6,541 nucleotides of DNA from Actinomyces viscosus (GTDB lineage Bacteria; Bacteroidota; Bacteroidia; Flavobacteriales_D; Crocinitomicaceae), in NCBI GenBank assembly GCA_943326975.2, contig CALPVI020000102.1, forward strand, positions 1 through 6,541, written 5' to 3'. Below the pieces are notes generated by a model, which made no database searches, was not told the origin of the DNA, and was given only the letters and a program-made list of their open reading frames with translations. Position 1 is the stretch's first letter. Each line of letters starts with the position of its first letter. The position numbers and the translations under genes are program-made. Shown one piece after another: positions 1 through 3,860 of this stretch.

Positions 1-631
1 AACATTTATTGAATTTGGTTCCGATGATGGAATTAATAGTAATTCGGCAAATCTATATTTTCATCACAATTGGACAGGACTTTTCATGGATGGAAATAAA
101 AAAGCGATTGAAAGAGGGAAGTATTTTTTCGGTAAATATCCTCACAAACACATGTATCCGCCAAAGTTTATTTATAGTTATATCAATAGAGAAAACATTA
201 ATGAATTAATAAAGTCCGCAGGATTATCAGGAGAAATTGGCTTACTTTCAATTGATATAGACGGAAATGATTATTGGATCTGGGACAAAATCGATATTGT
301 TCAACCACAAGTAGTAATTATTGAAACACATAATGAATTTGGTTTAAATGATATTATAGTTCCTTACGATCCAAATTACATGTACCCAGGAAAACACCCT
401 ATTTATCATGGCGCTTCACCAATAGCTATGACAAAATTAGCGAAAAAGAAAGGATATAGATTAGTAGGTTCAAATGATTTCGGTTATAATTTTATTTTCA
501 TTAAAAATGGCTTAGTTGAAAATGAAATCCCTGAAGTTTCAATTGAATCCTTGCTACAACATCCCTCAAATCAAGATGCAGTAAAAAGATTTGAACCAAT
601 AAAAGATTGGGAATATATTAATGTTGATTAA
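1..631 (+). CDS. FkbM-like SAM-dependent methyltransferase, 5'-truncated by the window
   Basis: The reading frame is open from base 2 and gives 209 residues ending at TAA (629-631); the start lies upstream of the window. What is seen is the core of a class I Rossmann methyltransferase. A glycine-rich SAM-binding motif I (EFGSDDG, visible residues 4-10) is followed by an acidic residue after strand 2 (MDGN, 29-32), then the strand-4 signature SIDIDGNDYWIW (83-94), and VVIIETH with a downstream FG (104-114). The pattern SIDIDGNDYW followed by an IE/NEFG strand is typical of FkbM-like proteins found in many glycan and lipopolysaccharide clusters, where they methylate sugar or other hydroxyls; the substrate here cannot be read. 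There is no signal peptide or membrane segment in the visible part, so it is probably cytoplasmic. It converges on rlmN with a 4-base overlap. The family call is fairly secure, the function is not. An internal ATG at 86 would delete the SAM motif and is not the start. Confidence 0.8.
   Translation, partial: TFIEFGSDDGINSNSANLYFHHNWTGLFMDGNKKAIERGKYFFGKYPHKHMYPPKFIYSYINRENINELIKSAGLSGEIGLLSIDIDGNDYWIWDKIDIVQPQVVIIETHNEFGLNDIIVPYDPNYMYPGKHPIYHGASPIAMTKLAKKKGYRLVGSNDFGYNFIFIKNGLVENEIPEVSIESLLQHPSNQDAVKRFEPIKDWEYINVD
596..610 (-). terminator. Possible weak terminator hairpin for rlmN
   Basis: Read on the minus strand just after the rlmN stop, CCAAT-CTTTT-ATTGG forms a perfect 5-bp stem with a 5-base loop, followed within about 20 bases by a run of Ts (CTTTTT). 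It lies inside the 3' end of the convergent methyltransferase gene. The stem is short and has little G+C, so this is a tentative call. Confidence 0.2.
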
Positions 632-1704
632 GCTTTTAACTTTCTATCTTCCGGAGTTATAGCTTTATTTTTATTTGCCAACTGCCCACAAGCAGCGTCG
701 ATATCTTTTCCTCTACTCCTTCTAATATTAACGACTAAGTTTCTCGCTTCTAAATATGCTGCAAATGCATTTACATCTTCTGTATCTGCTTTTTGAAAAC
801 CACCGTCATCAATCGGATTGTATTCAATAATATTAATTTTACAAGGAACGCATTTCGCAAATGCAGCTAATTCTTGTGCGTCTTCCAATTTATCGTTAAA
901 ATCCTTAAAAATAATATATTCAAATGTTACTCTTGTACCTGTTTTTTCATAGAAATAACGCAATGCTTCAGCTAAAGTTTCTAAATTATTTGAATCATTG
1001 ATCTCCATAATTTGACTTCTTTTTTTATCATTTGCTGCATGAAGTGAAAGCGCCAAATTAAATTTCACCTGATCATCACCCAATTGCTTAATCATTTTCG
1101 CAATACCTGCTGTAGAAACAGTTATTCTTCTTGGAGACATCCCTAACCCTTCTTCAGAAGTTAACATCTCACAAGACTTTACAACATTTTTATAATTCAA
1201 CAAAGGCTCCCCCATACCCATATACACAATATTTGTTAATGGAGTATTGTATCTATTTTCTGCTTGATTTTTAAGATAAACAACCTGATCAACTATTTCT
1301 CCTGCTGTCAAATTTCTCATCAATTTCAATTTTCCTGTAGCGCAAAAAGTACAAGATAAACTACAACCTACCTGAGATGAAATACAAGCAGTAGTTCTTG
1401 AAGTTGTAGGAATCAAAACTCCCTCAACAACTTTCCCTTCTCCAACTGAAAAAGCACATTTTATGGTCTTATCGGAACTAATTTGTTGATCATCTAATTG
1501 AATGTGGTCTATAAAGAAATGTTGTTCAAGTAAATCACGTAATCCTTTTCCCAGATTACTCATTTCTTCAAAAGTCGCTGCATTTTTTTTCCAAAGCCAT
1601 TCGTATATTTGTTTAGCTCTGAATCCTTTTTCGTTAAAGCTTTCTAAAGCTTTTTTCAATTCTTCAAGCGATAAACTTCGAATATTTAGTTTTTTTTCTG
1701 ACAT
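628..1704 (-). CDS. rlmN: RlmN, dual-specificity 23S rRNA A2503 / tRNA A37 C2-methyltransferase
   Basis: This is a radical SAM enzyme that methylates C2 of adenosine 2503 in 23S rRNA, and in E. coli also A37 of some tRNAs, through a methylated-cysteine intermediate. Numbered from the ATG at 1704 (358 residues), the [4Fe-4S] motif CxxxCxxC is C114, C118 and C121. The GEP-type SAM-binding motif (GMGEP) is at 163-167. The two catalytic cysteines of the family are also present: C339 in DIDAACGQL matches the methyl-carrying cysteine (C355 in E. coli), and C107 in ACISSQ matches its resolving partner (C118). The N-terminal region with FRAKQIYEWLW is the usual RNA-binding accessory domain. The frame could be extended 6 codons to a GTG at 1722, but that codon overlaps a TAnnTTTG promoter-like element and family members start near MSEKK, so ATG 1704 is preferred. 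The protein is soluble and cytoplasmic, and this is a housekeeping gene. The stop overlaps that of the convergent gene. Confidence 0.97.
   Translation of the reverse strand: MSEKKLNIRSLSLEELKKALESFNEKGFRAKQIYEWLWKKNAATFEEMSNLGKGLRDLLEQHFFIDHIQLDDQQISSDKTIKCAFSVGEGKVVEGVLIPTTSRTTACISSQVGCSLSCTFCATGKLKLMRNLTAGEIVDQVVYLKNQAENRYNTPLTNIVYMGMGEPLLNYKNVVKSCEMLTSEEGLGMSPRRITVSTAGIAKMIKQLGDDQVKFNLALSLHAANDKKRSQIMEINDSNNLETLAEALRYFYEKTGTRVTFEYIIFKDFNDKLEDAQELAAFAKCVPCKINIIEYNPIDDGGFQKADTEDVNAFAAYLEARNLVVNIRRSRGKDIDAACGQLANKNKAITPEDRKLKA
631..675 (+). terminator. Possible weak terminator hairpin for the methyltransferase gene
   Basis: Directly after the methyltransferase stop, AGCT (631-634) and TAACT (637-641) can pair with AGTTA (655-659) and AGCT (661-664). 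There is a small internal mismatch and a 13-base loop, followed by a T-rich tract (664-675). It overlaps the last codons of rlmN, so coding constraint may explain part of it. The pairing is weak and the call is tentative. Confidence 0.2.
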
Positions 1705-1721
1705 GACTTTTAAATTGCTCA

Positions 1722-1748
1722 CAAATTTACAAAACTCAAAGCAGTCAA
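1722..1748 (-). promoter_or_regulatory. Putative Bacteroidota-type promoter of rlmN
   Basis: On the minus strand, TAAATTTG (1722-1729) is an exact match to the -7 consensus TAnnTTTG. A TTG (1746-1748) lies 16 bases upstream, which is shorter than the usual roughly 19-base spacing to a -33 TTTG, so the -33 part is weak. A start point about 6 bases downstream would leave a leader of only about 10-12 bases before the ATG at 1704. This suggests rlmN does not depend only on read-through from the kinase gene that ends at 1781. Confidence 0.45.
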
Positions 1749-1780
1749 TAAAGAAAAAGTATGTATTTATTAGATTGGTT

Positions 1781-2866
1781 TTACTTTATAGGCAAACCAC
1801 GTGAAGAAAAAATAGTATTTGAACCTGGTTTAATCGCATCTAAAGTAAAAGAAAACGTACTCCCTACACCAACAGTGCTTCTTACACTAATTGATTGTCC
1901 ATGAGACTCAATAATATGCTTAACAATTGCTAAACCTAGTCCTGAACCTCCTTCGTTTCTATTTCGACTTTTCTCTACCCTATAAAATCGTTCAAAAAGT
2001 CTAGGAAAATGCTTTTCTTCAATACCTGGGCCATTATCTGAGATTTCAATAGTTACCAATTCATCAACATTATAAAATCTGGCTATTGTTTTTCCGCCTT
2101 CATTTCCATATGCAATAGAATTATTAATCAAATTTGTTAAAACTTGAGCTATTTTACTTCTATCACCAACAACAAAAACAAGTCCGTAATCTTTTGCGAA
2201 TAATAATTGTATTGCTTTTTCTTTAGCTATAATCTCGAGAGAATCAAATACTTCCTGAACTAATTCATATAAATCAAAAGGACGCATTTCCATTTGAAGA
2301 TCATCCACTTCCAAACGTGTAATTTGATCTAAATCTTCTAAGATATTAGTTATTCGCTCTGTAGCTTTCGAAGCGCGCTCTAAAAAAACTCTATTAACTC
2401 CTTCATCATCTATAGCACCATCTAACAAAGTCAAAATATAACCTTGTATAGAAAATACAGGAGTTTTTAACTCATGCGCTAAATTTCCCAAGAACTCTCG
2501 CCTAAATTCTTCTTGAACTTTTAATTTAGAAATTTCATTCGTTCTTTCATCAGACCATTGCTTTACTTCCTTTTCAGTGTCAGCAATAATATCATCAGAC
2601 AATTTAAAACTAAATGTATTATCTTTTGTCATCTTACCTTTCCTAATAGAACGATAAATTAATTTCAATCTATCATTTATAAAATACTTAGTAAAAAGAT
2701 AAAAAATAAAATAAGTAGATGCTCCTATAAATAAGGAAATTAGAACAAAAAAGATTATATCAACTCTTTTTATAAAAAGGTTTATAAAAAAAATACATAA
2801 AAACGATAATACAGAAACAAAAAAGCTTCCTGCTATCAATAAATAAATTGGCTTATTATTTTTCAA
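1781..2866 (-). CDS. PhoR-like membrane sensor histidine kinase without a periplasmic sensor domain
   Basis: A 361-residue kinase that should autophosphorylate on histidine and pass the phosphate to the response regulator encoded just upstream. Two hydrophobic segments (about 7-32 and 37-61) are separated by only a few residues (KRVD), so almost nothing projects into the periplasm. A charged linker (62-118) follows, with no PAS domain evident. Next come the H-box FLGNLAHELKTP (H131), the N-box TNLINNS (N245, N248/N249), G1 DNGPGI (277-282), the F-box RLFERFYR (289-296) and G2 GGSGLGLAI (306-314). All catalytic boxes are intact. The frame has a stop two codons before the TTG at 2866, and no ATG occurs before residue 79, past both membrane segments. 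TTG is therefore the likely start; its TTGA overlaps the regulator's TGA stop, which suggests translational coupling. The H-box and flanks resemble the PhoR-like kinases common in Flavobacteriales. The signal is unknown; phosphate is only an analogy. Confidence 0.93.
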   Translation of the reverse strand: MKNNKPIYLLIAGSFFVSVLSFLCIFFINLFIKRVDIIFFVLISLFIGASTYFIFYLFTKYFINDRLKLIYRSIRKGKMTKDNTFSFKLSDDIIADTEKEVKQWSDERTNEISKLKVQEEFRREFLGNLAHELKTPVFSIQGYILTLLDGAIDDEGVNRVFLERASKATERITNILEDLDQITRLEVDDLQMEMRPFDLYELVQEVFDSLEIIAKEKAIQLLFAKDYGLVFVVGDRSKIAQVLTNLINNSIAYGNEGGKTIARFYNVDELVTIEISDNGPGIEEKHFPRLFERFYRVEKSRNRNEGGSGLGLAIVKHIIESHGQSISVRSTVGVGSTFSFTLDAIKPGSNTIFSSRGLPIK

Positions 2867-3552
2867 TCTTCACTAAATGTATATCCAACACCTTTTATTG
2901 TACGAATATAATCATTTCCTAACTTTTCTCTTAATTTTCTAATATGGACATCAATTGTTCTTTCTCCTACGATAGCATCATTACCCCATACTATTGAAAG
3001 AATTTGCTCTCTATTAAAAACATTTCCTGGTCTGCTAGCTAATAACTCTAATAACTCAAATTCTTTTTTGGGTAAAATAATTTTTTGATCATTAAGTTCA
3101 ACTAAATATTTATCTCTATTTATTTTAATCAATGTCGTCTTTTCTTGTACGTCTAATACAACTCTATCAAGCCTTCTTAACAAAGAGGTAACCTTACTAA
3201 TTAAAAGTCTAGGCCTAATAGGCTTAGTAATGTAATCATCTGCACCAGCCTCAAAACCTGCAACTTGCGAATAATCTTCGGAACGAGATGTTAGAAAAGC
3301 AATTATTGGTTGTGTTAATTGCAAATCTTTTCTGATCATTTGACAAGTCTCTATCCCATCCATTTTGGGCATCATTATATCTAGTAAAATTAAAGAAGGA
3401 CAAATTTGCTTAACCATTTTCAAAGCCTCTTCACCATTTGAAGCTGTAAAAACTTTATAACCTTCTTTCTGAAGATTGTAGGATAAAAAATCTAAAATAT
3501 CCTGCTCATCATCAACTAGTAAAATCGTGTGTCCTGTGATTGTATTCACCAT
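2863..3552 (-). CDS. PhoB/OmpR-family response regulator (receiver plus winged-helix DNA-binding domain)
   Basis: A transcription factor of 229 residues when started at the ATG at 3552. The receiver domain (about 8-125) has the acidic pair D14/D15 in LLVDDE, the phospho-acceptor D58 in LLDIMMP, the conserved T88 in AFLTSR and K110 in ITKPI. The C-terminal winged helix (about 139-227) carries the family signature RTIDVHIRKLREKLG (198-212), which includes the recognition helix, and ends with IKGVGYTF. It is the partner of the kinase encoded immediately downstream, with a 4-base overlap. Phosphorylated members usually dimerise and bind tandem direct repeats about 11 bases apart; such repeats occur in the adjacent control region. 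The frame extends 8 codons further to a TTG at 3576, but that codon would sit at or upstream of the predicted transcript start and adds a non-conserved tail. The length is normal and no key residue is missing. The regulon is unknown. Confidence 0.95.
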   Translation of the reverse strand: MVNTITGHTILLVDDEQDILDFLSYNLQKEGYKVFTASNGEEALKMVKQICPSLILLDIMMPKMDGIETCQMIRKDLQLTQPIIAFLTSRSEDYSQVAGFEAGADDYITKPIRPRLLISKVTSLLRRLDRVVLDVQEKTTLIKINRDKYLVELNDQKIILPKKEFELLELLASRPGNVFNREQILSIVWGNDAIVGERTIDVHIRKLREKLGNDYIRTIKGVGYTFSED

Positions 3553-3578
3553 GAGAAACTTTTCGTTTTTATACAAAC

Positions 3579-3604
3579 CAAAAGTATTACTTGTTTAAAA
3601 CAAA
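3579..3604 (-). promoter_or_regulatory. Putative promoter of the response regulator-kinase operon
   Basis: On the minus strand, TACTTTTG (3579-3586) exactly matches TAnnTTTG. A TTTG (3601-3604) lies 14 bases upstream, which is closer than the usual roughly 19 bases, so the -33 contact is doubtful and an activator may be needed. The expected start point near 3572 gives a leader of about 20 bases before the ATG at 3552. It would also put the alternative TTG (3576) outside the transcript. Confidence 0.45.
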
Positions 3605-3607
3605 GAG

Positions 3608-3639
3608 TTTACGTCAAGTTTATTGTTACATTAATTTTG
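3608..3639 (+). promoter_or_regulatory. Possible upstream promoter for the TonB-dependent receptor gene
   Basis: On the plus strand, TAATTTTG (3632-3639) matches TAnnTTTG exactly, with TTTA (3608-3611, one mismatch to TTTG) 20 bases upstream. If used, it would give the receptor mRNA a leader of about 215 bases that contains all the downstream repeats. It lies about 45 bases from the opposing regulator promoter, in a back-to-back arrangement. A second, activator-dependent start nearer the gene is also possible. Confidence 0.3.
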
Positions 3640-3683
3640 TGCACCTATATTAACCACATATTAAATCTTAATATTTAACTCAA

Positions 3684-3747
3684 AAAAACAAACTCAAAAC
3701 ATAACTAAATGATAAATAGTGTTTTAAACCCAAAAACAAACTCAAAA
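3684..3747. repeat. 16-base direct repeat pair in the control region
   Basis: AAAAACAAACTCAAAA occurs identically at 3684-3699 and 3732-3747, 48 bases apart. A third, shorter copy of its core (AACTCAAAA) lies at 3677-3685, 14 bases before the core at 3691-3699. The non-A positions (C, CTC) are conserved, so this is more than a shared A-tract. It could be a protein-binding site for the divergent promoters; the binder is unknown. Confidence 0.55.
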
Positions 3748-3779
3748 ACACAAAGACAAACCATTTATAAGTGAAAAAA

Positions 3780-3802
3780 TATGTTATCATTAACTTAACA
3801 TA
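3780..3802. repeat. Inverted repeat TATGTTA-N9-TAACATA
   Basis: Perfect 7-bp arms at 3780-3786 and 3796-3802 are separated by 9 bases, giving dyad symmetry upstream of the receptor gene. It overlaps the tandem 11-base units, so the two readings compete. It may be an operator for a dimeric regulator. It is not followed by a T tract and is not a terminator. Confidence 0.35.
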
Positions 3803-3815
3803 GGCTTAATCATGC
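3783..3815 (+). promoter_or_regulatory. Three tandem 11-base units, candidate OmpR/PhoB-family binding site
   Basis: Three consecutive 11-base blocks start GTTATCAT (3783), CTTAACAT (3794) and CTTAATCAT (3805). They share TTA near the 5' end and CAT, which is shifted by one base in the third block. Tandem direct repeats with an 11-base period are the known site architecture for PhoB-type regulators. The array ends 17 bases upstream of TACTTTG (3833-3839), a near match to the -7 element that lacks one base and has no TTG at the -33 distance. That layout would suit an activator-dependent promoter of the receptor gene. This is inference from pattern only. Confidence 0.35.
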
Positions 3816-3860
3816 GGTAAACACTTAGCTGTTACTTTGTAAAAATTTTTAATTGAAATC

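Larger units (their letters stand above)
3553..3860. other. Divergent intergenic control region
   Basis: This 308-base stretch separates the regulator operon (-) from the receptor gene (+). I see no open frame of note in it. It is strongly AT-rich and contains promoter-like elements on both strands, a 16-base direct repeat, three tandem 11-base units, a 7-bp-arm inverted repeat, and short A-tracts (3682-3688, 3732-3736, 3744-3748, 3774-3779) that may bend the DNA. The first part (3577-3680) also shows TTAA at 3650 and 3661, one 11-base step apart, and an inverted TTAAAT/ATTTAA pair (3661-3666, 3673-3678). The control logic is inferred, and some of these patterns may be chance in AT-rich DNA. 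Confidence 0.7.

Noticed and set aside
9..209. Open frame of 66 codons on the plus strand
   Set aside because: It overlaps, in another frame, the methyltransferase frame that carries the clear SAM-binding motif; it has no recognisable features.
1747..1771. AATAAA/TTTATT pairing between the kinase gene and rlmN as a terminator
   Set aside because: A six-base stem of only A-T pairs with a 13-base loop is too weak and is expected by chance at this composition.
1502..1804. Open frame of 100 codons on the plus strand, antisense to rlmN
   Set aside because: Lysine/serine/phenylalanine-rich translation typical of the complement of an AT-rich gene. It is mostly opposite the conserved rlmN N-terminus and has no family resemblance.
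3677..3747. CRISPR array from the spaced direct repeats
   Set aside because: Only two full 16-base copies with unequal spacing, very low complexity and no cas genes nearby.
3840..3851. Perfect palindrome TAAAAATTTTTA just before the receptor start
   Set aside because: It consists of homopolymer A and T runs with no loop, easily explained by AT richness. It may affect DNA shape but does not support an operator call on its own.
3553..3860. Riboswitch or small RNA in the divergent region
   Set aside because: No G+C-rich stems or recognisable conserved riboswitch core were seen; the region is dominated by A-tracts and short repeats.
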